A stretch of DNA of 64,000 bases, from NCBI RefSeq assembly GCF_019431355.1, contig NZ_CP080269.1, positions 5,079,001 to 5,143,000 on the forward strand, written 5' to 3'. This DNA is from Paenibacillus sp. R14(2021) (GTDB lineage Bacteria > Bacillota > Bacilli > Paenibacillales > Paenibacillaceae). Shown piece by piece: positions 43,123 to 51,386 of this stretch (the stretch's first letter is position 1; each line of letters begins with the position of its first letter). Below the pieces are notes generated by a model, which was not told the DNA's origin, made no database searches, and was given only the letters and a program-made list of their open reading frames with translations. The position numbers and the translations under genes are program-made.

Positions 43123-43155
43123 AGACGCATACAAAGCTTGATCTAGGAGGCCCAT

Positions 43156-44187
43156 ATGGACATTCAGCTATCGATCCGACAATTGTCAAAACGTTACCAT
43201 ACCGGTGAAGGCGTAACCGGCATCTCGCTTGATGTGCATAAAGGCGAGCTCATCACGCTGCTCGGGCCGTCCGGCTGCGGCAAAACGACGGTGCTTCGCA
43301 GCATCGGCGGGTTTCTCGATCCGGATTCCGGCGAAATTCTCATCGAAGGCGCAAGCGTGCTGAAGTCGCCTCCGGAGAAGCGCCCGACCTCCATGGTGTT
43401 TCAAGGCTACAATCTATGGCCGCATATGACGGTGTTCGAGAACCTGGCATTCGGTCTTAAAATACGCAAGATGAAGAAAGCCGACATGGAGAAAGCCGTT
43501 GCGGAAGTGCTGCAGCTGGTCCGCTTGCCCGGCTCGGAACGCAAGTATCCTGGCGAGCTCTCGGGCGGACAGCAGCAGCGCATCGCGCTTGCCAGATCCC
43601 TGCTGCTCAAGCCTGCCGTCCTGCTGCTTGACGAGCCCTTCTCCGCGCTCGACGCCAAGCTTCGTCACGAGATGAGGGAGGAATTGAGGGAGATTCAGGC
43701 GGAGACAGGCCTTACGATGGTATTCGTTACGCATGACCAGGAAGAGGCGCTGTCCATCTCGGACCGGATCGTCGTCATGAATCACGGCAATATCGAGCAA
43801 ATCGCATCGCCGCAAGCGATTTACGATGAACCGAATACGCTGTTCGTTGCGCAGTTCATCGGCAAAATGAATTTCTTGAAAGGGGTGATTTCGGACAGCC
43901 AAGCTGCCGTAGGGAGTATGAGGTTTCCAAATTCGAAAAATCTGTCCGGCCCGGTTCGACTGGCCATTCGGCCTGAAGATGTCACGATCAGCGTTCAAGG
44001 CGATGACGGCTTGCCCGGCGTCATCAAACAGGTTATGGTCCTCGGCCATTATGCCGAAGTGACCGTTCAATTGCCGGACTATGGCACCATGCGTGCTTTC
44101 ATGCCGAGGGATTTCGTTAAAGAACTGCATTCAGGTCAATCCGTTCACGTCCATTTCAAGAAAGTGCTCACTTATCCGGAAGTCTAA
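43156..44187 (+). CDS. ABC transporter ATP-binding protein (CUT1/POTA/PhnT type)
   Basis: This 343-residue ATPase has Walker A GPSGCGKTT, signature LSGGQQQRIALARSL, Walker B LLLDEPFSALDA and H-loop VTHDQ, followed by a TOBE regulatory domain (VRLAIRPEDVTIS). It powers the importer encoded around it. The dedicated ATPase contrasts with the GH125 operon, which has none. AGGAGG precedes the ATG. Confidence 0.92.
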   Translation: MDIQLSIRQLSKRYHTGEGVTGISLDVHKGELITLLGPSGCGKTTVLRSIGGFLDPDSGEILIEGASVLKSPPEKRPTSMVFQGYNLWPHMTVFENLAFGLKIRKMKKADMEKAVAEVLQLVRLPGSERKYPGELSGGQQQRIALARSLLLKPAVLLLDEPFSALDAKLRHEMREELREIQAETGLTMVFVTHDQEEALSISDRIVVMNHGNIEQIASPQAIYDEPNTLFVAQFIGKMNFLKGVISDSQAAVGSMRFPNSKNLSGPVRLAIRPEDVTISVQGDDGLPGVIKQVMVLGHYAEVTVQLPDYGTMRAFMPRDFVKELHSGQSVHVHFKKVLTYPEV

Positions 44188-44215
44188 AACCCGATCTGCC
44201 AAGGAGGCAAAAACA

Positions 44216-45427
44216 ATGTTCCGTAAAAAAACCGCTCTTACGTTAATGACTCTTACGACCGTTACCGCAGCTATGCTGACGGGATGCGGCAGCAGCAGCG
44301 ACAGCAGCACCGCGAATACCGGCGCGGCGAACGGCAGCACGGCAAACGCCGGTACAGCAAGCGGCAACGCAGCCCAAACGGATGCCTCGGGCAAGCCGGT
44401 CGAGTTCAACTTCTACTTCACGGGCTCTGAGAACGTTAAGAATCTGTGGGACACGATCGTGCCGATGTTCGAGAAGGAGCACCCAGACGTGAAGGTTAAC
44501 GAAGTGTACGTGCCATCGGGTACGGGCGCACAGCCGACCTATGACCGGATTCTCGCGGCGAAACAGGCGAACAAAGGCTCCGGCGGCATCGACCTGTACG
44601 AGGATGGCTTGTCCAACGTAACTCAGGGCCAGAAGGATGACCTGTGGGATACGCTGGATCCGGCCAAAATCACGAACCTCTCCTCCGTCGACGCCAATAC
44701 GCTGAAGGATGTCTCCAGCTTGGCTGTTCCGTACCGTTCTTCCGCCGTCGTGCTTGCCTATAACAGCGAGAAGGTGAAGACGCCTCCGAAATCGCTCGAC
44801 GAGCTGTTCGCATGGATCAAGGCGAACCCGGAGCGCTTCGCTTACAACGATCCGTCCACCGGCGGATCCGGCAGCTCTTTCGTCACAACGACGCTGTACG
44901 ACAAGCTGTCCGAAGACGCGATCCACAACACCGATCCGAGCATCGAAAAGCAGTGGGACAAAGGCTTCGAGACGCTGAAAGACCTTGGCAAGTACGTCTA
45001 CGGCAAAGGCATCTATCCGAAGAAGAACCAAGGCACGCTGGATCTGCTGATCAGCGGCGAGGTCGACATGATTCCGGCATGGTCGGACATGGCGCTTGAG
45101 CAAATCGGCAACGGCCAACTGCCGAGCACGACCAAAATTACGCAAATTTCGCCGGGCTTCAACGGCGGTCCGACGTATCTGATGGTGCCGAAGCTGTCCG
45201 ACAAGAAGGATGCCGTTAACGAATTCCTGAACTTCGTGCTGTCGCCTGAGGCGCAAGCCGTCGTAGTGACCAAAATGCACGGCTTCCCGGGCATCAAGCT
45301 GTCGGATATGCCGCAGGACATTCAAGACTCCTTCAAGGGCGTAGCTGAAGGCTTCCGGACGTTCAATATCGGCGACCTGGACAAAGATATTAACAAACGC
45401 TGGCAAAGCGATGTAGCAGCGCAATGA
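44216..45427 (+). CDS. Extracellular solute-binding lipoprotein of the ABC importer
   Basis: This is a 403-residue family 1 binding protein. A lipoprotein signal with lipobox MLTGC (about residues 20-24) is followed by a Ser/Ala/Asn-rich linker and a two-lobed binding domain (FNFYFTGSENVKNLWDTIVPMFEKEHPDVKV). It belongs to the group that captures phosphonates, Fe3+ and related small ligands. ATG 44216 follows AAGGAGG. The stop overlaps the next permease start by four bases. Confidence 0.9.
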   Translation: MFRKKTALTLMTLTTVTAAMLTGCGSSSDSSTANTGAANGSTANAGTASGNAAQTDASGKPVEFNFYFTGSENVKNLWDTIVPMFEKEHPDVKVNEVYVPSGTGAQPTYDRILAAKQANKGSGGIDLYEDGLSNVTQGQKDDLWDTLDPAKITNLSSVDANTLKDVSSLAVPYRSSAVVLAYNSEKVKTPPKSLDELFAWIKANPERFAYNDPSTGGSGSSFVTTTLYDKLSEDAIHNTDPSIEKQWDKGFETLKDLGKYVYGKGIYPKKNQGTLDLLISGEVDMIPAWSDMALEQIGNGQLPSTTKITQISPGFNGGPTYLMVPKLSDKKDAVNEFLNFVLSPEAQAVVVTKMHGFPGIKLSDMPQDIQDSFKGVAEGFRTFNIGDLDKDINKRWQSDVAAQ

Positions 45428-46266
45428 GCAAGCCGGTAAAAATGGGGATACTGGGATTGATTCTGGTCATCCCCTCTTTTCTTCTGCTGTTCGTTACCGT
45501 GGTCATGCCGATTGCCCTCTCGTTCAAGGAAAGCTTGACAAACAAGGAAGGCGGCTACGATCTGTCGAATTATACATTTCTGTTCACGGATAAATTGATG
45601 CGCGCCAACATCGTCTTCTCGCTGGAGGTGACGCTGATTTCGGTCGTCATCGTACTGCTTATCAGCTATGCGCTGGCCGCGTACATGCGGTTCAACAGCG
45701 GCAAGCTGGCGGCATCGATCCGGAATATGTATATGATTCCGATCTTTATTCCGTCCGTTATCGCGACCTACGGCTTGATTCAGCTGCTGGGCAACCACGG
45801 CTGGGCAGCCAGATGGCTGCTGCTGCTGGGCGGCGGTTCGATGCCGCGCATTATTTTCGATATGAAAGGCATTATCATCGCGAACCTGTGGTTCAATATT
45901 CCGTTTACGACGATGCTGCTCGGTTCGGCGCTGTCGGCTGTCCCGAATTCGGTTATCGAAAGCGCGAGGGACGTCGGCGCGGGGAAATTACGTCTCTTCA
46001 TTCGGTTCATTCTGCCGCTGACGTACAAGACGCTGCTTGTGGCGGTGACCTTCGTCTTCATGGGCGTCATCGGCTCCTTTACCGCACCGTTCCTGCTTGG
46101 ACCTAATGCGCCGCAAATGCTGGGCGTGTCGATGGAGCAAATTTTCGGCGTCTTTCAAGATAAGCAATCGGCCGCGGCGCTTGCGTTCTTCACGTTCCTG
46201 CTCTGCTCGTTCATGGGCTACTTCTATATTCGCAGTATGATCAAGGAAGAAGGTGCGCGCTCCTGA
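45424..46266 (+). CDS. ABC transporter permease
   Basis: This 280-residue permease is the partner of the 42298 gene, with six hydrophobic segments and the EAA loop VIESARDVGAGKLRLFIRFILPLTYKTLL. It overlaps the binding-protein gene by four bases and the next gene by one, so translation is coupled throughout. Confidence 0.9.
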   Translation: MSKPVKMGILGLILVIPSFLLLFVTVVMPIALSFKESLTNKEGGYDLSNYTFLFTDKLMRANIVFSLEVTLISVVIVLLISYALAAYMRFNSGKLAASIRNMYMIPIFIPSVIATYGLIQLLGNHGWAARWLLLLGGGSMPRIIFDMKGIIIANLWFNIPFTTMLLGSALSAVPNSVIESARDVGAGKLRLFIRFILPLTYKTLLVAVTFVFMGVIGSFTAPFLLGPNAPQMLGVSMEQIFGVFQDKQSAAALAFFTFLLCSFMGYFYIRSMIKEEGARS

Positions 46267-46730
46267 TGAAACGACTGCTGCTGGAAGCCGAAGGACAGAT
46301 ACAGCCCGTCTGCGCCAAGACGCATATTACGTACAGCTTTCATCTTGCCGAATCCGGCGGCAAGCTGTGGATCGAGTTCGCTTACGAGCCTAAGAATCTG
46401 GAGGACCGGGAACTCGCCAAGACGCTGATTGCAGCAGGCATCGGCAGCTATACGGAAGATAGTCAGCGCGACCGGCTTCTGGCCAATTGGGAATCCTTCC
46501 TGCCGCTCAAAAACTTAATCACCGTATCCGTGGACGATCCCGAGCGGCATCGCGGCGCCGGGCATCGGCATGATCCCGAGCAGCTGCTGTTTATCGGCGA
46601 GGGCGAGGCTTCGCCGGGCTTCGTGAGCGACAGATTGAATGAAGGTTTGTGGCGTGCCACGTTAAGCCTGCATGCGATCGTGACTCCGAGCTGCCGGTAC
46701 CGGCTGCGAATTCATCATGAGGAGGCATAA
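46266..46730 (+). CDS. Small beta-rich protein, probable partner domain of the PHP hydrolase
   Basis: This is a 154-residue soluble protein without signal or membrane segments. Its layout (CAKTHITYSFHLAE; LWIEFAYEPK; HRGAGHRHDPEQLLFIGEGEASPGFVSDRL; GLWRATLSLHAIV) resembles the beta-sandwich that precedes the PHP domain in many CehA/McbA-type metallohydrolases. Here it is a separate gene, five bases before the PHP gene. I infer it binds the hydrolase or its substrate; this comes from memory of family layout and is unproven. Confidence 0.65.
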   Translation: MKRLLLEAEGQIQPVCAKTHITYSFHLAESGGKLWIEFAYEPKNLEDRELAKTLIAAGIGSYTEDSQRDRLLANWESFLPLKNLITVSVDDPERHRGAGHRHDPEQLLFIGEGEASPGFVSDRLNEGLWRATLSLHAIVTPSCRYRLRIHHEEA

Positions 46731-46735
46731 GCATC

Positions 46736-47740
46736 ATGACCTGGAAGGCTTGCGAGCTGCACAGCCATACGTTTCACAGCGACGGCAAACAATCCCTGCT
46801 TGAGCTCGCGAAGGGGGCGAAGGCGCTCGGCTTCGACTGCGTTGCCTTGACCGATCATAATACGATGACAGGCTTAGCGGGCAAGGAGCGCATTGAAGAA
46901 GAAACCGGCATGTCGATTATTTCGGGGATGGAATGGACGACCTTCTATGGTCATATGGTTACGATCGGGCTGACCGAATTCGTGGATTGGCGCCTGGCGG
47001 GACTCGGCGATATTCATCAAGGCATTGCCGAGGTTCACGCGCATGGCGGCATAGCCGGGATGGCGCATCCCTTCCGCATCGGCAGCCCGATGTGTACGGG
47101 CTGCTTCTGGGAATTCAACATCGAGGATTGGAACGATATCGATTATATCGAGGTATGGTCGGGCACGTTTCCTTCCATTAAGACGAATAATGCCCGCGCG
47201 TTTCGTCTATGGACGGAGAAGCTGAACGAAGGCTTCCGAATCGCGGCCACGTCCGGCAGAGACTGGCATACGCAGGAGCAGACGGATGAACCCGTCTCGG
47301 TTACGTATTTGAATATCGACGAAACGGAAGGCAGCCAGACGAGCAGAGCCGTACGCGCGCTTGCCGCGGGCAGGGCTTCGGTCACGATGGGTCCGCTGGT
47401 TACGTTGGAATTAAGGACGGCGTCCGCGGTTTATGGAATTGGAGACTGCGTGCCGAAGCAGGAGCGAAGCGGAAGCTATGAAGCCTTCGTAACGATCGAT
47501 TTTCAGGCAAGGGCAGGCCTTTGGCATTATCCAGAGGCAGGTTATACGCTAGTGTTGACAGGCAATCATGGCCAGATGAGCGAGCAGCAGGTGCGATTGG
47601 ATGAATCGGTATATAGGATTGAAATTTCTGGCGAGGAACTGATGTGGGTTCGGGCAGAGCTCAAGGGTACGGTTCGCGGCGTTCGGACGACGATCGCCTT
47701 CACCAATGCGATATATGCAGCAACTAGCGAAGGAGAGTGA
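46736..47740 (+). CDS. PHP-domain metallohydrolase (CehA/McbA-like)
   Basis: This 334-residue PHP-fold enzyme shows metal ligands in ELHSHTFHSDG, ALTDHNT, GMEWTTFYGH, GIAGMAHPF and SGRDWHT, consistent with a di- or trinuclear site. PHP enzymes hydrolyse phosphate esters, including cyclic sugar phosphodiesters; the CehA/McbA branch also includes carbamate hydrolases. The C-terminal 120 residues are beta-rich. It sits between an importer and a GDPD-type phosphodiesterase, which favours a phosphoester substrate. Confidence 0.85.
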   Translation: MTWKACELHSHTFHSDGKQSLLELAKGAKALGFDCVALTDHNTMTGLAGKERIEEETGMSIISGMEWTTFYGHMVTIGLTEFVDWRLAGLGDIHQGIAEVHAHGGIAGMAHPFRIGSPMCTGCFWEFNIEDWNDIDYIEVWSGTFPSIKTNNARAFRLWTEKLNEGFRIAATSGRDWHTQEQTDEPVSVTYLNIDETEGSQTSRAVRALAAGRASVTMGPLVTLELRTASAVYGIGDCVPKQERSGSYEAFVTIDFQARAGLWHYPEAGYTLVLTGNHGQMSEQQVRLDESVYRIEISGEELMWVRAELKGTVRGVRTTIAFTNAIYAATSEGE

Positions 47741-47745
47741 ATGGG

Positions 47746-48498
47746 ATGACTTTTCAGTTTCCGCTCGTCACGGCTCACGCCGGCAGCATGGACATGGCTG
47801 CCCATACGCTTCACTCGGTGCAAGCCATGCTTGCGCTTGGCGTTGACGTCGTGGAGGAAGATATTCGCGTGACCCGGGATGGGATTCCGGTGCTCGCGCA
47901 CGACGATGAAATGGTAACGGTTGACGGCGTAGGGGTAAGCCTCTCGGACATGACGTATGACCAATTAAGCGGGCTTCAGTTCCAAGCCGATCATGGCGAT
48001 CGCGGCGAAACGGTTCGGATCTGCATGCTGGAGGCGCTGCTTCCAATCATCGGAGCCTCGGGCAAAACCATTAATTTGGACCTGAAGGTCGACGAGAGCA
48101 TCGAGCCTGCAGCCGCGCTGGTCAGGAAATACGGGTTATCGGAGCAGGCGTTCTTCTCCGGCTGCGAACGGGACCGGGCCATGCTGGCACAGCAGCTTCA
48201 TCCGGAGATGCGCAAGCTGCTGAATACGGATGTCAACCTATTCAAGACGATGACGTATACGGACGCCATGGTTCAAACCGTCGCGGATGCAAAGGAGGCA
48301 GGCTGCTTCGGCATTAATATCTATCACGGCATCCTGACGCAAACGTTCATGACGTATGCGGCTTCCGAAGGGCTGCCGGTATATGTATGGACCGTCAATG
48401 AGGCAGAGGCGATGGGCCAATTCGCGGCTTGGGACGTCGCTTCCATTACGACCCGCAATGTCGCGGAATTGATGAAGTTGAAGCAAACCTGGGTTTGA
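47746..48498 (+). CDS. Glycerophosphodiester phosphodiesterase-family protein (atypical first motif)
   Basis: This 250-residue TIM-barrel protein has the GDPD features VVEEDIRVTRDGIPVLAHDD (Glu/Asp metal ligands and second His) and INLDLKVDES. The usual first motif HRG is replaced by AHAGS, and the Asn of the following APENT-like motif by His (AHTLHS), so specificity or activity may differ. ATG 47746 follows AAGGAGAG. No signal peptide: it acts on imported material. It ends the LacI-headed operon. Confidence 0.82.
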   Translation: MTFQFPLVTAHAGSMDMAAHTLHSVQAMLALGVDVVEEDIRVTRDGIPVLAHDDEMVTVDGVGVSLSDMTYDQLSGLQFQADHGDRGETVRICMLEALLPIIGASGKTINLDLKVDESIEPAAALVRKYGLSEQAFFSGCERDRAMLAQQLHPEMRKLLNTDVNLFKTMTYTDAMVQTVADAKEAGCFGINIYHGILTQTFMTYAASEGLPVYVWTVNEAEAMGQFAAWDVASITTRNVAELMKLKQTWV

Positions 48499-48629
48499 TC
48501 CGGCGTAGAGCCGAGGCTCGCCTTATACAGGGCATAACCGGAACGCATGATTCTGGAGAAGCATCAGCGTTTGGAAGAACATGCGGGCCGCGCAGTGGAT
48601 ACGTTAAACACAGATATTGCAAGAGAAAC

Positions 48630-48672
48630 GGGGGTGCCCAGCGTCATCTTTTGATGACTTTGGGACACCCCC
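48630..48672 (+). terminator. Terminator of the LacI/ABC/PHP/GDPD operon
   Basis: GGGGGTGCCCA pairs with TGGGACACCCCC (one mismatch), with an inner GTCATC / GATGAC stem. A mixed TTGTGGTTTT tract follows. The 48499-48629 stretch before it has a 36-codon frame from ATG 48547 that I do not accept as a gene. Confidence 0.7.
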
Positions 48673-48734
48673 TTGTGGTTTTACTGTGCAGAGCCGCCCC
48701 ATGATCAGGGAAGTAGAAGCGATGATGCATGGAA

Positions 48735-49424
48735 TTATTGCGGCTCATCCTGCGCGGTATCCAGAATAGCTTGAAGCCGTGAGCCGAGATCTCCTTCACA
48801 TACGCCGCCGTGGTAAGCGATGGCTGTTTCGATATCGAGCGCCTGAAGTTTGGCGATGGACTGCAGCGCCGTGCGCTGATCGGACGTGTATGCCGGAACG
48901 AAGGAATGCAGGACGCCGTCTTGAGCCGTTAGCGCATCGCCCGTAATTAACGTTTTGCTCGGGATATGATAAAGCGATACATGATCCGGGGTATGGCCAG
49001 GCGTAAACACGACTTGAATGCCGCCGGCATAAGGGAGAATGTCTCCATCCTGCATAACGGCGTCGACCTTCACGGGCGCGGCATGTTTATTGCTCTTCAC
49101 GAGCGGAAGTTCCCCGGCTAAGTATGGAACTCCAATTTCGTGGGCGAACACTTCAACCTTGTCGCCGAACAGCCGCACGAGCTCCGGCAGGCCTCCGATA
49201 TGATCCATATCCTGATGGGTGATGATGATTTTGGTCAGCTTCTCGAAGGGAATGCCAGCCTGCAGAAATGCTTCGCGAATGTGCTCCACCTGGCCGGGGA
49301 GGCCGGTGTCGACGAGAATAACGTCTTTATCGTCCCACAGCAGCGCCGGGAAAACGATAAACGAATTACCTTGAACATTCATGTTGACTCGAATGGCCTG
49401 AATACCTGCGCTTGCTTGCGTCAA
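48735..49424 (-). CDS. MBL-fold metallo-hydrolase
   Basis: This metallo-beta-lactamase-fold hydrolase of about 229 residues has a zinc site in THQDMDHIGG (HxxDxDH), TPGHTPDHVS and the late CEGD, AYHGG region. It resembles the general glyoxalase-II/YflN-like group; substrate unknown. I start at TTG 49424 because AAGGCGG lies eight bases upstream; GTG 49433 and an upstream ATG at 49508 are open alternatives. It is followed by its own short gap and lies downstream of the MFS gene on the same strand. Confidence 0.83.
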   Translation of the reverse strand: MTQASAGIQAIRVNMNVQGNSFIVFPALLWDDKDVILVDTGLPGQVEHIREAFLQAGIPFEKLTKIIITHQDMDHIGGLPELVRLFGDKVEVFAHEIGVPYLAGELPLVKSNKHAAPVKVDAVMQDGDILPYAGGIQVVFTPGHTPDHVSLYHIPSKTLITGDALTAQDGVLHSFVPAYTSDQRTALQSIAKLQALDIETAIAYHGGVCEGDLGSRLQAILDTAQDEPQ

Positions 49425-49582
49425 AGTGAACACCGCCTTATAAGAGTACGATACTAACTCATTATTTATCGAAGAGGGAAGGAAACGCAAGTTCTCTCCG
49501 GCTTTCAAGTGAAGTCATGACCCCCTGACTCCGAGCGAATCGCGAAGGCATTCTTGATTCGCGCGGCGTTAAATAGGCTCGC

Positions 49583-50788
49583 TTACGCGCTTGCCTTCTC
49601 TTCTTGCGCCATCTTTTTCTTCTGACGGGAGGCAGAGAGGGAGCCGCCGAAGTAACCGAAGGACGCGGCAGCGGTAAAAGCAGCAAGCGCAACGCCTGCA
49701 GCGCCAATCCAGCTGATGGAAGCGAGCGAAGCGTGTTCAACGACAAGGCCGCCTATACCGGCACCCGCAGCGATGGCAAATTGGATGACGGAACTGTTAA
49801 GGCTGAGCATGATGCTGGACGCCTCCGGGGCCAAGGTAATCAGATGATACTGCTGAGTTGGACCGGATGACCAGGCCGTGAAAGACCAGAACATGAGCAG
49901 CGGAAATACAAGAGCAGGCGAGTGGGCGGCTAAGGAAATCAGGATCAGCGCGATGGAATGGAGCACCATGCCGCTGACCAGGGTAGGGGAGAAGCCCCAT
50001 TTATCCGTGCTGAAGCCGCCCAGCTTGGAGCCGATCAGGCTCGCGACGCCGAAGGCGAATAGGCCGATGCTCACGCCTTTCTCGCTCATCCCCGTGATAT
50101 TCAGCAGGAACGGAGAGATGTAGGTGTAGGTGATGGAATAGCCGCCAATCCAGAAGAAGGAGATGAGCAGCGCAGCCGCGATTTTCTTATTCTTAAGGAG
50201 GCTAAGCTGATCACGCAGGGGCACCGGCTTCTCGCCGTCTGTTTGCGGGATGGTGAATGCGATCAGCAGCATTGCAAGCAGGCCGAGAACGCTGATGCCT
50301 CCGAAAACCAGCTTCCAATCGTATAGGGAAGCCGTAAGCCGGCCAAGCGGAACGCCGACGATAAGGGCCGTGCTGAACCCCATGACGAGCGTGGCGATCG
50401 CGCTGCCTTGTTTCTCGGGGGGAGCGAGCTTGGCGGCCACCGTTAATGCCGTCACGACGAATACGCCGCTGCTGAGCGCCAGAACGATACGGGAAGCAAT
50501 CAAGAATCCGAATCCGGGCAGCACAAGGGCGGCCGCATTGCCGGCAACGAAGATTGCAAGCGAGTACAAGAGCAGCTTCTTGCGGTCCGTTTTGGCCGCG
50601 GTAGCGATTAAGAAAGGCGTCCCAAACCCATAAGCCAGGGAATAGACGGTAATGAGCTGACCGGCTGCAGCAACAGATACGCCAATATCCGCTGCGACTT
50701 TATCCAGAATGCCCGTAATAATAAATTCCGATGTCCCCACAAGGAAACTCACGACAGCCAACATATAGATTTTCCATGTATTTGACAC
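49583..50788 (-). CDS. MFS transporter (AraJ/YdhP-like exporter)
   Basis: This 401-residue major facilitator has 12 hydrophobic segments. The motif GTPFLIATAAKTDRKKLLL between helices 2 and 3 and LVGTSEFIITGIL in helix 1 match the DHA1 arabinose/purine-ribonucleoside efflux group. I prefer GTG 50788, nine bases after GGAGGAG; the ATG at 50806 reads through that ribosome site. An ArsR regulator gene lies just upstream on the same strand, with a palindrome between them, so repression is likely. Confidence 0.88.
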   Translation of the reverse strand: MSNTWKIYMLAVVSFLVGTSEFIITGILDKVAADIGVSVAAAGQLITVYSLAYGFGTPFLIATAAKTDRKKLLLYSLAIFVAGNAAALVLPGFGFLIASRIVLALSSGVFVVTALTVAAKLAPPEKQGSAIATLVMGFSTALIVGVPLGRLTASLYDWKLVFGGISVLGLLAMLLIAFTIPQTDGEKPVPLRDQLSLLKNKKIAAALLISFFWIGGYSITYTYISPFLLNITGMSEKGVSIGLFAFGVASLIGSKLGGFSTDKWGFSPTLVSGMVLHSIALILISLAAHSPALVFPLLMFWSFTAWSSGPTQQYHLITLAPEASSIMLSLNSSVIQFAIAAGAGIGGLVVEHASLASISWIGAAGVALAAFTAAASFGYFGGSLSASRQKKKMAQEEKASA

Positions 50789-50840
50789 AGGCTCCAGCTC
50801 CTCCATGAATCTTTCTCTGTTTATAATTTTATATCTCTAA

Positions 50841-50858
50841 AATCATAGAAATATGATT
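50841..50858. promoter_or_regulatory. Inverted repeat between arsR and the MFS gene
   Basis: AATCATA-GAAA-TATGATT is a 7-bp dyad with 4-bp spacer, about 53 bp upstream of the MFS start. It is a candidate ArsR operator. Confidence 0.5.
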
Positions 50859-50866
50859 CGAAAAAA

Positions 50867-51151
50867 TTACTGCTCCAGCAAATACGGCGCGTACTTTCGG
50901 GCCATTTCCCTGTTGACACTATAGTAAATATAGGTTCCGTCCTTGCGGAGCGTAAGTAAACCGCACTCTGTCAGCTGTTTTAAATGATGCGACAAGGTAG
51001 AGCCGGCTACGGATTCCAGCTTGCTGCCGATATCGGAGCAGCACAAATTCTTCTCCTCCGTGAGCAGCATCGCGATTTTAATCCGGGTCGGTTCGCCAAG
51101 AGCCTTGTAGATTTTAACTGCTTGTTTGACTTCCTCGTTGTTTTCGATCAT
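50867..51151 (-). CDS. ArsR-family winged-helix regulator
   Basis: This 94-residue regulator has the ArsR HTH (EPTRIKIAMLLTEEKNLCCSDIGSKL; GSTLSHHLKQLTECGLLTLRKDG). The paired cysteines in NLCCSDI are not the ELCVCDL metal site of ArsR/SmtB, so a thiol or organic ligand is as likely as a metal. ATG 51151 is preferred over GTG 51160. Together with the downstream MFS gene it forms a small efflux module. Confidence 0.86.
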   Translation of the reverse strand: MIENNEEVKQAVKIYKALGEPTRIKIAMLLTEEKNLCCSDIGSKLESVAGSTLSHHLKQLTECGLLTLRKDGTYIYYSVNREMARKYAPYLLEQ

Positions 51152-51340
51152 GTTTTCCACCGCCCAATAAATTTCGTTATTTCTAAATCCATGGAATTAT
51201 CCTAACATACGGAAGAAGAATTTGTATACACCATTATGCTGCGTCAGGCGGAACATATTCCGAAGCCGTATTTGCGGGGGATTCCAATGGGACGTCATAC
51301 TTGACAAAAAGCGCAGTGAATGGTTGCGGGTTTATCCTTT

Positions 51341-51365
51341 AAATGATATTGTTGATATATCATTT
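51341..51365. promoter_or_regulatory. Inverted repeat upstream of the GntR/LacI-hybrid gene
   Basis: AAATGATAT (51341-51349) and ATATCATTT (51357-51365) form a 9-bp dyad with 7-bp spacer, 21 bp before the start codon. The half-site AATGATAT recurs at 52706-52713 before the GH125 operon. Confidence 0.6.
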
Positions 51366-51386
51366 CATTCCGGAGGGAAAACCTGC

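Noticed and set aside
44243-45424. Minus-strand open frame of 393 codons antisense to the binding-protein gene
   Set aside because: It mirrors the strong codon bias of the plus-strand lipoprotein gene, has no ribosome site, and its Arg/His/Val-rich sequence resembles no protein. The plus frame has a lipobox and a binding fold.
48547-48657. 36-codon frame after the GDPD gene
   Set aside because: It has no ribosome site and its end forms part of the terminator hairpin.
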